Shown here: piece by piece, positions 44,606 to 56,691 of the stretch
Layout: each line of letters starts with the position of its first letter
How positions within the stretch are numbered: the first letter of the stretch is position 1
Assembly (NCBI GenBank): GCA_000349905.1
Contig: KB722736.1
Location: forward strand, 62,001 to 126,000
Origin: Volvariella volvacea V23
Taxonomy: Eukaryota; Basidiomycota; Agaricomycetes; Agaricales; Pluteaceae
DNA length: 64,000 bases
Direction of reading: 5' to 3'
Notes under the pieces: model-generated
What the model was told of the DNA's origin: nothing
Seen by the model: the letters and a program-made list of their open reading frames with translations, nothing else
Databases searched by the model: none
Translations under genes and position numbers: made by a program

Positions 44606-44653
44606 GCAATACATACATTTCGAAATTTCCAAGTAAATTATTAACAAATACTG

Positions 44654-44684
<31 letters not shown>

Positions 44685-44788
44685 AANANNNNNNNNNNNN
44701 NNNNNNNNNNNNNNNNNNNNNNNNNNNNNNNNNNNNNNNNNNNNNNNNNNNNNNNNNNNNNNNNNNNNNNNNNNNNNNNNNNNNNNNN
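44654..44788. other. Poly-A run and assembly gap
   Basis: An uninterrupted run of about 29 A is followed by AAGAAANA-type sequence and 100 N (44689-44788). A homopolymer next to a paralogue end is a typical place for an assembly to break or collapse. Confidence 0.95.
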
Positions 44789-44890
44789 GCTCGTATTGCC
44801 CTGCTCGTCTTACCTCTCTTCGCTCTTCGTGATCTTCCCCCTTCTGCCCACAGAAATATTCAATGGTCTGATTACATCCCACATATATAA
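44789..44890 (+). pseudogene. 3' end of a further array copy, rest lost in gap
   Basis: Immediately after the gap an open frame encodes A-R-I-A-L-L-V-L-P-L-F-A-L-R-D and ends W-S-D-Y-I-P-H-I with TAA. That is the last 33 residues of the family in undamaged form. The upstream 1.4 kb must lie in the gap, or was never there. I cannot say whether the gene is intact, so 'pseudogene' here means partial. Confidence 0.85.
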
Positions 44891-46561
44891 CTACGTTCTC
44901 GATCTCTTTCTTTGTCTGAACCATTTTAATATCATTCGTCTGCAATAATAGCACCTCAGGTCCCAGATTCAACCCGTCCTGCCTCGGGTATACCCTCATC
45001 ACTCTCGTTATTTTTAGCCCTTGACCTTTTGTTCGCATCCCCTCACTTCTTGGCACGCGTTCCTCATCGTCTCAACTTTCGGTCTCCAACCTGGATAGTG
45101 ATCGCCTTTTCCATCACCTAAGGCCATCTCCCAAACCATCGTCTCTGACCTCGACATTGGCAATGCTCCCCAGATACTCGATCAACAAACCATGCGCCTC
45201 CTCAGACTCACACCACCACCCATCTGCCCGCGACTTATCGTTTAACCTCATGTTTGGCGCTTCGTCTCTCTTAGAGCCTTACTTGACGCTTTTGAATCTC
45301 CTTCAATCCTACTCCTTGATCAATCCGCTCCATCACCATTAATGGCGTGGACGATAACGAACACTTCTTTGCTCTTGGACCTCGTCTCCCATTATCGCAT
45401 ATTTGAGCCATCCAACCTGATTTGGCTTGTCTCTCGTCCTCCTCCAATTCGAGACAACACCTTAATTCAGCTCTGTCACTTTCTTCGGTCGAGTCCTCCC
45501 ACTGGGCAAAGCGCAACCTGCATAGACTATAATACCAGCTACGCGCTGTTCTTTGCCCTCTTCTTGGAATTGACACCATTCCCGACTCGTTCTTATACTA
45601 ATGGGCGCCGTCGGTTCAACGGAACCTCCTCTGAATACGCATGACGAAGACGAGAAGACAAACTTGGAGAAACCGCCTCCGTAGTTGCCTTTGACGGTCT
45701 GCTGAGCGGCACACTGCGGTAGTGTAGGAGGTGGGCCTGTGCTCGTCAAAATCAGGTGATAAAGCAAACACGCGCTGAAGCAGAACATTGCTAGATCTGC
45801 CCTGGCCTGTTGTTCGACATGGGTTTGAACGGGTTGCACGGTCCGGAGTCCGGCTTTTGGAGTGTAAAGCTTGTAAAGTGTCACCGACCACTTTGCTTAC
45901 CAGACGCTTGGCTGATGTACCAACAACAGTTCAATGTGCGTCCAACGAACTGCAGATTCACCCCATAGGGGAGTCTTCCTTGTTGGTCTGACTGACTTCT
46001 CCAACCGACTCATGTCGGCGTTGCACGCTTGTTTGGCCCGTCACGCTGAATTGGTCCCAGCATCCACTTTGCACCACTCAATTTGCCTTACACAATGCAT
46101 AAAGCTGTTATGGCGCCGACCCCATCCTATCCCAGATGTTCTTAAGATGCTTTTGTTTCTGCCCATCTGCATCCTTGTAAATCCATAGGATATAACCTCC
46201 AAATAGTCTGACATATCATCTCGATGCATTTAGTGCCATACCGGATGGTGCTCTTCGCCCAACCCACACCCGCTCTGGATTTAAATGCGCCCACGGACAT
46301 TGCGGAATGTGTGGTGCTTGCGCGAATGCTGCACGTCACCCCCTAACAGTAGGCGGTCCAGTTCACCGAGCTACTTGAACTCTCCCGGGAGATTTTCTCC
46401 ATGTTCTTTAACCGTGTCTCACATGGTCGTGGTCCCCTTCTAAATGATGTGCTGTTCTGTCACTCTTCTAACGCTTCTTGTATTCGTATCACCATCGTCA
46501 TCACCCTGTGCTAACAGGCCGTGTTCGACATGGGCTACATGTGTACGCCTATCCGCTGAAT
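44891..46561. other. Intergenic, no gene recognised
   Basis: A segment near 45835-45865 (GGTCCGGAGTCCGG and GGAGTGTAAA) recurs before copies 9 and 10 and at about 53830. It marks duplicated array spacer DNA. Short frames on both strands have no motifs. Confidence 0.4.
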
Positions 46562-46580
46562 CCATCTGACAGACGCTCAC
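46562..46580 (+). promoter_or_regulatory. Array promoter motif, copy 7
   Basis: CCATCTGACAGACGCTCAC lies 60 bp before the ATG. It is retained although the coding sequence carries two stops. Confidence 0.55.
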
Positions 46581-46640
46581 AACCAAGCTCTCACCGCTAT
46601 TATCACCTGAACACATCAATCGTACTATCTACCTACAACG

Positions 46641-48124
46641 ATGTTCCTAGGAGCACTTTTTGTGTTCCTACTCTAGCAGACTCTTGCACATCCAGTCTCT
46701 CTCCCACCCAAAAACCCTGTCCCTCCTACATCACCTGTCCTTGACGCATTCGTCGCCGTATCGGACTGTATCCGCGACCCATCCAAGGTTCGATCCACGT
46801 CAGAACTCGTGCGGAACTGCCTTGGGACAATATTCGTGTGCGCCTACGTTGCGATACACCCGATCATGCCCGATCATAATGCGACGAAGAGCGAGAAGAT
46901 GTGGCAAAAAGCCAAGACGTGTTTGTTTGCGCTGCTGGCTCCGGAGGCCGTTATCACGATGGCCATGCGTCAATGATTTGCTGCGTCAAGGATCGCAAAA
47001 CAGCACAAAGGTATGCCATAGTTGATTAAATGAGGGATTTGGCTAAGCAACAAGTTATAGATCATGGCTGGACAATTACTCATGGCTTCTTTGTGATTAT
47101 GGGGGGATTGATGCGAGAAGATGGAAATGAGTATAAGGTGGTCACAATCAATGGATATGATGATATAGAGCTTGGTGGAGTGGTGGAGAAGAAAGGGATA
47201 GTGTTCCCAACAATCTCATTGGGGGAGATCACGGACAAGGCCAAAGGAGACTTCCTCTCCAAGGTGGTCGTCGTCATCCAGACCTCGTGGTTCGTCATCC
47301 AGTGTATCGCTCGTCATGCTCAGGGCCTCGTTGTCACGGAGCTCGAGTTGGTCACTCTGGCATTTGCGACGTTGAATGTCATCACGTATTTTTTATGGTG
47401 GAGCAAGCCGTTGAATGCAGAATATCCGATCTACTTCAAGAAGGATGGGAATCGAACAAGTGGTCCAATGAAGATCCTCAAGGGTAATTTTGGGGTGTTA
47501 GATAGATATTCGGGGCTGTGGATTGGTTGGACATGGGAGAGGGGAAAGTCTAAGGAAGGTGTTTTGCAGAGAATACAGGATGATATGAGGTGGGAGTCGT
47601 ACGGGGTGATTGCTTGGAAATGGCTATTCAAGAAACCATTCCTCGGGACCTTCGGCCCCTTACCGGAGATGATAGGAGAGAAAAAGTTCATTACATCGCA
47701 CCCTACATACGTTTCGTCATATTATGGAGGACAATTGATACGATCAGAGGGATTTTCAGTTTTTTCCATATCCTCACTGATTGGCATCCTCTTTGGTGGA
47801 ATTCACCTCATTGGATGGAATTTCCAATTTTCTACCCGCATTGAACGTGATATGTGGAGGATATCTTCTGTCATCATAACCGTTTTTCCACTCATTCTCT
47901 TTGTGGTCTCTACCCTCTGTTGGCTGAAGAGAAGATATTCTAGGTTTCAAGGTTTAATTACGGTTATTATAGCACCTATATATTTACTAACAATTTTCAT
48001 CGCATATGCCTTGTACGTTCCTGCTCGCATTGTCCTCCTCGTCTTACCTTTCTTTGCTCTTCGCAATCTTCCGCCTTCTGCCCACCAAAATGTCCAATTG
48101 TCTGACTACATCCCACACATATAG
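46641..48124 (+). pseudogene. Array membrane protein, copy 7 (two stops in exon 1)
   Basis: Exon 1 is 46641-47010, the intron 47011-47060 and exon 2 47061-48124. Exon 1 keeps the canonical 370 nt, but codon 12 is TAG (46674-46676; the relatives have Ser) and codon 112 is TGA (46974-46976; the relatives have Arg, CGA or CGG). Exon 2 is fully open from the intron to WSDYIPHI-type sequence (here LSDYIPHI). The damage is therefore recent and confined to the 5' exon; an internal start in exon 2 could still give a shorter protein. Confidence 0.85.
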
Positions 48125-48384
48125 CTACACCCTTGACCTTTTGATCCCCATCCGTTAATTTGTTGAATCTTTTTCTGCTCCCTACCTTGTTTTGCCACCT
48201 TCTCCTAGTGTCGTATATTGTCGTCGTTGGTCCACGTGACCTTCTTCGCCAATCTGTTCACCTACTGTACTTGTCTGACCTGGACTCGTGGTATGCGTCG
48301 AACTACGCTCCAATCTGTATATTTACGATGTCCTGTTGCACAAGAACAAGGACCGTTCAAGGGGTGATGTGAAATCTCATGGCT

Positions 48385-48608
48385 TGGTATTGGCCCTCTC
48401 ACTCACATCTGCACATCCTGTCTCCCCTACCCGAAAATCCAGTTCCCCCTAAATCTCCTGTCCTCAATGCATCTGTCTCCGTATCGTATTGAATCCACGA
48501 CCCATCCAAGACTCAATCAACATCCGAGTTGATTTGGAATTTCCTCGGAACAATCTTCATATGCACCTATGTTGCCGTACATCCGAACATGTCATATCGG
48601 AATAAAAT
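48385..48608 (+). pseudogene. Isolated, decayed exon 1 of the array family
   Basis: Translation gives S-A-H-P-V-S-P-L-P-E-N-P-V-P-P, then L-N-A-S-V-S-V-S-Y, a TGA where the family has Cys, then S-T-S-E-L-I-W-N-F-L-G-T-I-F-I-C-T-Y-V-A. The signal segment is damaged and no exon 2 follows. It is a solo exon left by deletion or partial duplication. Confidence 0.85.
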
Positions 48609-49211
48609 ATCTGTTATTTCATGGGTGAGTGTTCTGCTCTGCTGCGGCTGGAGTCATATCCACCCCGATAGTCTGCGCGTTGTTGAGCGGCTATTACACC
48701 GCTAAATCAATCCAAACACTAATCGCGCACTCTATGCGCCTTGCACGAGGCATGCTGTCGTCATGACTAAGGTCCTTCAAGCCCATCCAATTTCGGATCT
48801 CTTGTTGCGCTTCTGCTATAGTTTGCGCGCTCAGGTAATCCTGCTGTCAAACCCTGGCTCCTCCCTCTGCACATTTGTTCTATTCTTTGATTGTATCCAC
48901 AACCTGACCGAATCCAAATCCAGTGGAGAACGGAGCTTGCTGCAAACATGTTACAGTGGACTTTATGTGTAAGTCAAATAATTCCGACTGGAGAGAGATC
49001 CGTCCAAACGATTGGGCAAACCTATTTGGTACATCAGTCCTCCCTAACCCCACTCATTCAGTCACGTTTCCAGATAATGCCCTATCGTACCCTCCCTTAG
49101 ATCTTGCCGAAATCATATTGGATTCGACACCACTTCTGATTGAAATGGTGTTATCCGTATCTAGGTTGACGTACCGTAATGAAGATCTACTGCATGCCCA
49201 GCCACTCGAGT
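48609..49211. other. Intergenic upstream of array copy 8
   Basis: No gene. A stretch near 48890-48960 is weakly like exon 1 of the family (F-D-C-I-H-N) but too diverged to call. CCGTATCTAGG at about 49154 matches the first promoter block. Confidence 0.4.
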
Positions 49212-49231
49212 CGATCTGATAGGTGCTCAAC
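49212..49231 (+). promoter_or_regulatory. Array promoter motif, copy 8
   Basis: CGATCTGATAGGTGCTCAAC lies 56 bp before the ATG. Confidence 0.6.
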
Positions 49232-49287
49232 CATCCTCTCACTGCTGTCACAACGCGCAGACATCTGTCATCCGCTTCTATACAAGT

Positions 49288-50764
49288 ATGCTGTTCGGGA
49301 CACTCTTCGTGTTCCTCCTCTCCCGCACACTTGCGCAACCAGTTTCTCTCCCACTCGAGAACCCTGTCCCTCCCACATCGCCGGTTCTCCATGCATTTGT
49401 AGCGGTATCGGATTGCATTCGCAACCCATCCAAGATTCGATCCACATCCGAGTTGGTTTGGAACTGCCTTGGGACGGTCTTCGTATGCACCTATGTCGCA
49501 ATACACCCGAACATGCCGGATCGATGTGCGACAAAGAGCGAGAGAATGTGGCAAAAGGTCAGAACATGCCTTTACGCGCTGCTTGCGCCAGAAGCTGTCA
49601 TAATAATGGCTATGCGCCAACGGTTTGGTGCATCGAGGATTGCGAAGCAGTACAGAGGTGTGCCATCCTTCGCTGAACAAGGGATCAGCTAACCGACATG
49701 AACCAGAACTGGGCTGGACAATCACACACGGCTTTTTCATGATCATGGGGGGATTGATGCGGGAGGACGGGAATGGGTATAAAGTGGTCACCATAGACGA
49801 GAACGGTGAGGTACAGCTTGGCGAAAAAGGGGAGAAGAAAGGGATAGTATTCCCAACAATCTCGTTAGAGGAGATTATGGACAAGGCCAAAGGAGACTTC
49901 CTCTCCAAGGTGGTCGTCGTTATTCAGACCTCGTGGTTCGTCATCCAGTGTATCGCTCGTCATGCTCAGGGCCTCGTTGTCACGGAGCTCGAGTTGGTCA
50001 CTCTGGCGTTTGCGACGTTGAATGTCATCACCTATTTCCTGTGGTGGAGCAAGCCGTTGAACGCAGAGTTCCCGATCTACTTCAAGAAGGATGGCAGTCG
50101 AACAAGTGGGCCGATGAAGATTCCGAGGAGTAACCTTGGGGTGTCAGACAGGTACTCAGGACTATGGATCGGTTGGACGTGGCGACAGAGAGGGGACAAG
50201 AAAGGTGTTTGGCAGAGAATAAAGGAAGACAGAAAGCGGAAATCACTTATAGGTGTACTTTGGAAATGGTCAGTCGAAAAACCATTTCTTGCTATTTTTT
50301 CTCCTTTGGATCATATGATAGGTGGCGTACGACTCAGGCACCCCACCTTCGTAGACCCGTATTACAGCGGGTTTCTGACCAACGCAGAACACATCACGAT
50401 GATTATCTTTTCTTCGCCGATCGGCATTCTCTTTGGTGGGATTCATCTCATTGGATGGAATTACCAGTTTGTTACCGATATTGAACGCCACATGTGGAGG
50501 ATATCGTCGATAGTTGTTACCGTCGAGCCTGCTATTCTCGCTGCAGGCTTTATCCTTGGTTGGCTGGAGGACGAATATCCTCGGCTTGAAAATTTAGTTA
50601 CGGTTGTCGGTGGAGGCATAGCCATTCTAGCGGTTTATGTTGGACCTATCTTGTACGTTCCTGCTCGTATTGCCCTCCTTGTGTTACCTCTATTCGCCCT
50701 TCGTAATCTCCCTCCCACTGCCCATCAAAATGTCCAATGGTCCGATTATATCCCACACATCTAA
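49288..50764 (+). CDS. Array membrane protein, copy 8 (intact)
   Basis: Exon 1 is 49288-49657 (370 nt), the intron 49658-49706 and exon 2 49707-50764; 475 residues. Signal-like LSRTLAQPVS has Gln in place of the usual His. The core motifs and the end WSDYIPHI are present. Exon 2 around DKAKGDFLSKVVVVIQTSWF is almost the same as in copy 7, so the two are probably the products of one recent duplication, copy 7 having since lost exon 1. Confidence 0.93.
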
Positions 50765-51509
50765 ACACGTGCTCAATGTCTTGGTTTCCTTCACAACTTC
50801 GGTGTTCATCCACGAGATATATCTTACCCTGTCCTTGCATCTCATGGTTACTGTAGTTAGTCTACATCTTTCACGACCTTATTTTTCTTCTCCTGCGAAT
50901 GCGAATTAAGCCAAATCCATGAGACAGACAATGGGATGAGAATCGTAAACTGGGTATCGGCACAGGGTGGCCCGTTCGTCCTACCTTTCCACTCAGGAAT
51001 TCAAGTTCGGTTAGCTAACAATATGACCTCATCCCTGAACAGTGAGTCGTCCAGGCGAGGGCTCCTTGAGCACTTTTACTGCAATCCAGAATGTCGAAGC
51101 TAATATAAAATTTCGTCCTGTTTCGTCAGTTGCTTGTTCTCGGTGCTAGTCCTCCCCGATTATCGCTCTACCGACTGCCAACACAAATTAATGTCAGTTT
51201 TCGAGACTCTGAAACAGAAAAACCTCACCTCACTTTCATTCTATTCCCCATAGCTCTAGATCAATGTCTTCAACTCAGGAGTCAATGAAGAAGGCTCAGG
51301 CATCTTTTCTCCCGTTCGTGAGTTTTTGTGCGAGGGGGTGCATTCAGTTTGATTCACTTTTCGCGTGCTAGTGTGAGATCTCAATGTCGAGTGAGATGAA
51401 TCTTTGTCAGATATACTGCCAGCGGTCAAGGTGAAGATATATAGCATTGGAAGTGATTGTGATTGATGCCACCCTATGTCGGCTAGAGCCGGTGGTTGAA
51501 TGGGCTCCT

Positions 51510-51760
51510 GTTGTCGGAGTGTAAACCGCCAGTGTTGCGTTCGCTGGCGCTCTTGGCAATTACTCTAACCACACGTTTATGTCCACCCATGGTGCGAATC
51601 TGGGACCCAATGGTGTTTGAAATGCGTATCTTACTGCAAATTGGGATTACCAGTCAACATTCAAGACCACTTCTATCACTATTCCCGACCGCACTTGTCC
51701 TATCTATATATAGATTATCGTTCAGTACTTTCAGTATTCGGCGTCTGCTGACCACTCGAA
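51510..51760 (+). repeat. Duplicated promoter-region block before copy 9
   Basis: Blocks in order: CGGAGTGTAAAC, a GCTCTTG word, AACCACA or AACCACACGTTTATGTCCAC, a TGCGTATCT, GCACTTGTCCTATC and ATTCGGCGTCTGCTG. The same order recurs at about 54745-54945 before copy 10 with scattered differences and indels. The spacer duplicated together with the gene. Confidence 0.75.
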
Positions 51761-51780
51761 TCAATCTGATAAGCGTGCCC
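51761..51780 (+). promoter_or_regulatory. Array promoter motif, copy 9
   Basis: TCAATCTGATAAGCGTGCCC lies 62 bp before the ATG, after TTCGGCGTCTGCTG (about 51738). Confidence 0.55.
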
Positions 51781-51842
51781 TATTCCCCACCACTATCGCG
51801 ACTTGAACTTGAAGGCGCTTAGTACCATCCCCAGTCACAATA

Positions 51843-53326
51843 ATGCTGCTAGGAGCACTTTTCGTGTTCCTCCTCTCGCGGACTCTTGCACATCCAGTCT
51901 CTCTCCCACCCGAGAATCCAGTTCCCCCTGCGTCCCCTGTCCTGAACGCGTTTGTTGCCGTATCGGATTGCATCCGCGACCCGTCCAAGATTCGATCGAC
52001 ATGGGAACTCGTTTGGAATTGCTTAGGGACCGTCTTTGTTTGCACCTACGTCGCTATTCACCCCAACCTGCCGGATAGGGACGCATCGCAGAGCAGGAGA
52101 ACGTGGCAGAAGGTCAAGACGAGCTTGTATGCACTGCTCGCGCCCGAGGTCGTCATCATGCTCGCTATGCGACAGAGGTTCGTTGCGTCGAGAATTGCTC
52201 GTCAACATCGTGGTGAGTGTCGTAGATCTTTGAGGGTGTAGGGTTGCACTGATAAGAACCGCAAGGCCACGGATGGACGACGGTCCATGGCTTCTTCGTC
52301 CAAATGGGTGGATTTATGTGTGAGGTGGAGAAGGGATACCAAGTGGTGACCATCGGTCAGCACGGTGAAGTTCACCTTGGTGAGGGGGGACCGAGATCTT
52401 CAAAACAGGATGTCATGTTGCCGACAGTATCAGAAGAGGAAATCCAAGATAAGGCCAAAGGCGACTTTCTCAGCAAAACCGTCGTTGTGATGCAGACCTC
52501 CTGGTTCGTTCTTCAGTGTATCGCCCGCCACGCTCAGAGTCTTGTCCTGACAGAACTGGAACTTGTCACTCTGGCATTTGCGACTTTGAATATTATCACG
52601 TACTTTCTTTGGTGGAGCAAGCCATTGAACGCGGGGTACCCAATATACTTCAAGGTTAATGGAACCAGGACGGCTGGTCCGTTGCGCATATCAAGGGGTG
52701 ACGCTTACATCGCAGAGTGCTATGCAGGCGTTTGGATGGGTTGGACAGGAGAGGAAGGCCTGGGAATTTGGGAGTGGGCAAAGCGCGACATCAAGGGGGC
52801 AAATCCAGTGGTGATTATTTGGAAGTGGCTCATCCAAGAGCCTTTCAAGGCCGTCTTCACCCCCCTCAAGGACATGATTGACAATATCGAGGTCCACAGT
52901 CCCACATATGTAGGCCCGTACTATAGCGGGGGGCTGTCTGATGCAGAAGGACAATCCATGATGCTCCTCTCATCTCTCATCGGTGTCCTTTTTGGTGTAA
53001 TCCACCTCTTTGGCTGGGATTTCCCCTTTTCTACCAACGCAGAACGGATTTTGTGGAGAACTTCATCTGCGATTGTTGCTATCGAGCCTACTCTGTTTGT
53101 GTGCGCCTTTGTGCTCAGTCGGGTGAACGACATGCAATTGCGGTGGGTTGGTGCGGTAATTGGACGAACTTTGGATGGGGTGGGTTTCATCGCTACCATG
53201 ATAGGTCCTGTTGTGTACATTTTTGCCCGCATTGCGCTTCTTGTGCAGCCGTTGTTTGCGCTGCGGGATCTCCCCCCAACTGCCCTCCAGAATGTCCAGT
53301 GGTCTGACTACATCCCGCATATCTAG
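51843..53326 (+). CDS. Array membrane protein, copy 9 (intact, divergent loop)
   Basis: Exon 1 is 51843-52212 (370 nt), the intron 52213-52265 and exon 2 52266-53326; 476 residues. Exon 1 is canonical. Exon 2 is unusual: T-T-V-H-G-F-F-V-Q-M-G-G replaces T-M-T-H-G-F-F-V-I-M-G-G, the first loop contains R-S-S-K-Q-D, and the central loop replaces the common K-K-D-G-S-R-T-S-G-P with K-V-N-G-T-R-T-A-G-P. The terminal segment is A-R-I-A-L-L-V-Q-P. Because the frame is open throughout, this looks like divergence under constraint rather than decay. Confidence 0.92.
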
Positions 53327-54159
53327 CATTGTTTTCGTTCTATGCATTCTTCTTCACGATCTTGTGATTTCCTATCTTCTGCTCTATCTTGTTACTGCTA
53401 TTCTCGCAATCTCGACTAAGACACTGTGCTTCTGATCTCTACGATATGTCTATTATTTTACTCTTCTACATGTTTTTTGTTGTCACTAATGCTTGCGTGC
53501 GCATTTACCGTTTTTCTGTCAGTCCTTCGTTTTGCTCACTTTGGTTCCAACACTAAGTTGACAAACGGCTCTTCTCTCAGCCTCATCCTTAGCTATCACT
53601 CTTCTGCTCTTCCTCGTCCATAATTGTGACATGCTTTACCCATGATTTCTCTCTCATATCCAACGCCTAGCTGTACGAGGGAGCGTGATAGTCCAAGCAC
53701 ACTACCAGCACAGGTTTTACTACCAACTCTTCTCTATCATCCATCTGGTTTCGCTGTGCTTTCCCTCTCTCCTCCCTTCGCCAACCCCCCTCACTAGTAA
53801 TTGGTGGCTTGGGCAAACGGTATTACATGGTCCGGAGTCCGGCCTTTCCCCTTTTGCCCACCCCAATGATCAACACACACACCACACTTTTCCGGACCCC
53901 AATAATGGTAGTGTATTGGTGCATATATATTCTAACGAATAACTGGAGTTTCATTTCATGGGCGAGCCTTCTTCAACTGGTGACATGACGGCAGATCCTG
54001 ACATATATACTTCAGTGCTGGGCGTTCATGAAGTGTCAACGGAACTAGACCGATTTGAATATCCTCTTAGAGCTGCGCTGCGCATAGCATGCACATTTCC
54101 CCCAACAAGGTCCGGAGACATTATTGTCAGAGGCAATCCATTCCTTTGACTCCAGTGTT
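53327..54159. other. Intergenic after copy 9
   Basis: No gene recognised. GGTCCGGAGTCCGG at about 53828 repeats the word seen near 45838. Confidence 0.4.
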
Positions 54160-54528
54160 TCCTGTTGAACTGTTCTTGTTCCTGCTCACCCACATAGACT
54201 ATTTTGTAGTCAAGCAACTTGCACCCTCCCTCAGATTCGTGTGCATGTATGGAGCAATTCACTCTATGACAAGTGAAATCCAGGTAGAAAGAATTCACCC
54301 AAATGATCAGGTGATCGCACAGACCCACTTTCTACATTCCATTATTTCGTGCTCGCACAATCCCGTTCCCGAGCTATGTGTCACACTGTCACCTCAAGTC
54401 TTCTTGTGTTCACATTACCCGCTCGTATTGTCCCCCCCCCTCTTGTGTTACCTCTATTCGCCCTTCTTAATCTCCCTCCCACCGCCCACCAAAACATCCA
54501 ATGGTCCAATTACATCCCACACATCTAG
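54160..54528 (+). pseudogene. Deletion remnant of an array gene (exon 1 core plus 3' end)
   Basis: The 5' part translates to V-E-L-F-L-F-L-L-T-H and then A-P-S-L-R-F-V-C-M-Y-G-A-I-H, a decayed form of the signal segment and the F-V-C-T-Y-V-A-I-H core. From about 54415 the sequence matches the last 38 codons of the family, with a frame change at a run of C (54433-54441), and ends N-I-Q-W-S-N-Y-I-P-H-I and TAG at 54526-54528. Roughly 1.2 kb between them is missing. Confidence 0.78.
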
Positions 54529-54744
54529 ATATGCGCTTGGTCTCTTCATTTTCGTAATTTTGGTGCTCCTTGTCATTGCCTCGTATTGCTACTGTAGTTA
54601 GTCTAATCTTTTACGACCCAACGTCTTCTTATCCTTCCTGTCACGCGAATGCAAATTAAATCAAGCCATGAGGATGCAGCTGCTTGAGACACAGGCAAAG
54701 GCATAGGACGATGAAGTAGTGATTAACGCCACCCCCTTTTCGGA

Positions 54745-54945
54745 GTGTAAACTCTTTCAATCACGCCGTGGTGTTCACTGACGCTCTTGTTTTAACCACA
54801 TGTTTATGTCCACGCATGACCCGCCTGGGATGCGTATCTCACTGGCAATTCAGCTTATCATCCAACAACGTTCGACTCTTGCCTCATAGTATTTCCGACG
54901 GCACTTGTCCTATCCATATCTGGATTCGGCGTCTGCTGCACGTGA
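54745..54945 (+). repeat. Duplicated promoter-region block before copy 10
   Basis: Counterpart of 51510-51760. It carries CCATATCTGGATTCGGCGTCTGCTG, fusing the first two promoter blocks. The third block is degenerate here (GTGATCAATGTGC). Confidence 0.7.
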
Positions 54946-55006
54946 TCAATGTGCACCCAACACTAGAACCACTTGAAGGCGCTCAGCATCATCCTCAGCC
55001 ACAACA

Positions 55007-56483
55007 ATGCTGCTAGGAACACTATTCGTGTTCCTCCTCTCGCGCACACTTGCGCATCCCGTTTCCCCCCTACCCGACAACCCGGTCCCTCCCACATCAC
55101 CTGTCCTTAATGCATTCGTTACGATATCGGATTGCATCCGTGACCCATCCAAAATTCGTTCGACATCGGAACTCGTTTGGAACTGCCTCGGAACAATATT
55201 CATCTGTACTTATGTCGCGATACATCCGAACATGCCGGATCGGAATGCAACGAAGAGCGAGAAGATGTGGCAGAAGGTCAAGACATGCTTGTATGCGCTG
55301 CTGGCTCCAGAAGCTGTCATTGTGATGGTATGCGCCAACGATTCAACGCATCCATGATCGCCAAACAGTTCAGAGGTATGTCATGTTTGACTAAGCGAGG
55401 GATGTGGTTCAACGAGATACAACAGGTCATGGTTGGACAATGACCCATGGATTTTTTATGATCATGGGGGGGATGATGCAAGAAGATGGAGATGGATATA
55501 AGGTGGTCACCATAGACGAGTATGGTCTTTCGTGGCTTGGTGTAGAACGGAAGGAGGGTGGAATCATGCTTCCAACGATTTCAGAGGACGAAATTCAAGA
55601 TAAAGCAAAAGGAGATTTTCTCACCAAGCTTGTCGTCGTCATTCAGACATCTTGGTTTGTCATTCAATGCATCGCTCGTCATGCTCAAGGTCTCGTCGTC
55701 ACAGAGATTGAACTCGTCACTCTTGCGTTTGCGACGCTGAACGTCATCACTTACTTGCTTTGGTGGAGCAAACCGTTAAATGCAGAGTACCCAATTTACT
55801 TCAAGAAGAATGGGGATCGAACGAGCGGGCCGATGAAGATTGCGAAGGATAGTTTTGCGGTATCGGACAGGTATTGGGGACTTTGGATTGGTTGGACCTG
55901 GGGAGGCGCAGAATCTGAGAAAGGCGTATGGAAGAGAATAAGCACTGACATGGACTGGAAGTCGTCTCTCTGGATGATTTGGAAGTGGTTAATCAAGAAA
56001 CCATTTGGAGCAGTCTTTCATCCTTTGCAGGATATGATAGCGAGTGGATATATCACGAATCCTGCGTGCGTAGGTCCATATTACAGTGGGTTTTTTCCTG
56101 ACTCAGGAGTCGTCGCGATTATTTCTTTCTCTTCCTTGATTGGCGTTCTCTTTGGTGGAATTCATCTCATCGGATGGAATTTCCAATTTTCTACGCACAT
56201 TGAACGCGATTTGTGGAGGATGTCATCTATCATTGTTACTGTCCAACCCGCCGTCCTTGCTACAGACATCATCCTTGATTGGCTGAAGAATAAATATCCT
56301 CGGTTTACAGATTTCATATGGGTTTTATTTCGACCCACGAAAATTCTAGCAGAATTGATCGGACCCATCTTATATGTCCTCGCTCGCATTGTCCTCCTCG
56401 TCTTACCCCTCTTTGCACTTCGTAATCTCCCTCCCTCTGCACATCAAAATGTCCAATGGTCCGATTATATCCCACACATCTAG
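55007..56483 (+). pseudogene. Array membrane protein, copy 10 (1-nt deletion in exon 1)
   Basis: Exon 1 is 55007-55375, the intron 55376-55425 and exon 2 55426-56483. Exon 1 is 369 nt where nearly every other copy has exactly 370. A base is missing at about 55327-55330, where relatives read ATGGCTATGCGCCAA and this copy has ATGGTATGCGCCAA. The frame is lost for the last 15 codons of exon 1, while those codons and exon 2 (complete, to WSDYIPHI) are otherwise conserved. The junction created, G-GTATGC, resembles a splice donor, so an alternative splice that skips the damage is conceivable. A base-calling error is also possible. Confidence 0.75.
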
Positions 56484-56691
56484 CTACGCCTGCAGTCCAT
56501 TCCGCTGCTCTTCGATATTCCAGCAAAACACTTTCCTATTCCGTTTTACTTTCTCTCCCACTTTATCCGGATTGTCTTGGTTGTTGTACTATACATTTAC
56601 TTGCTTTCCTTTTGCGTTTTTGATTTGCAGAGACCCAGATCTGGTTTGGCGCCCGAGGTTCGGCGCTTACAAACGTGTATCTAAAGCAGTG

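Noticed and set aside
44568..45056. 162-codon minus-strand frame across the gap
   Set aside because: It is made of poly-T and N and runs antisense to an array 3' end.
48889..49020. Possible decayed exon 1 of the array family
   Set aside because: Only a few residues (F-D-C-I-H-N) agree; below what I can support by eye.
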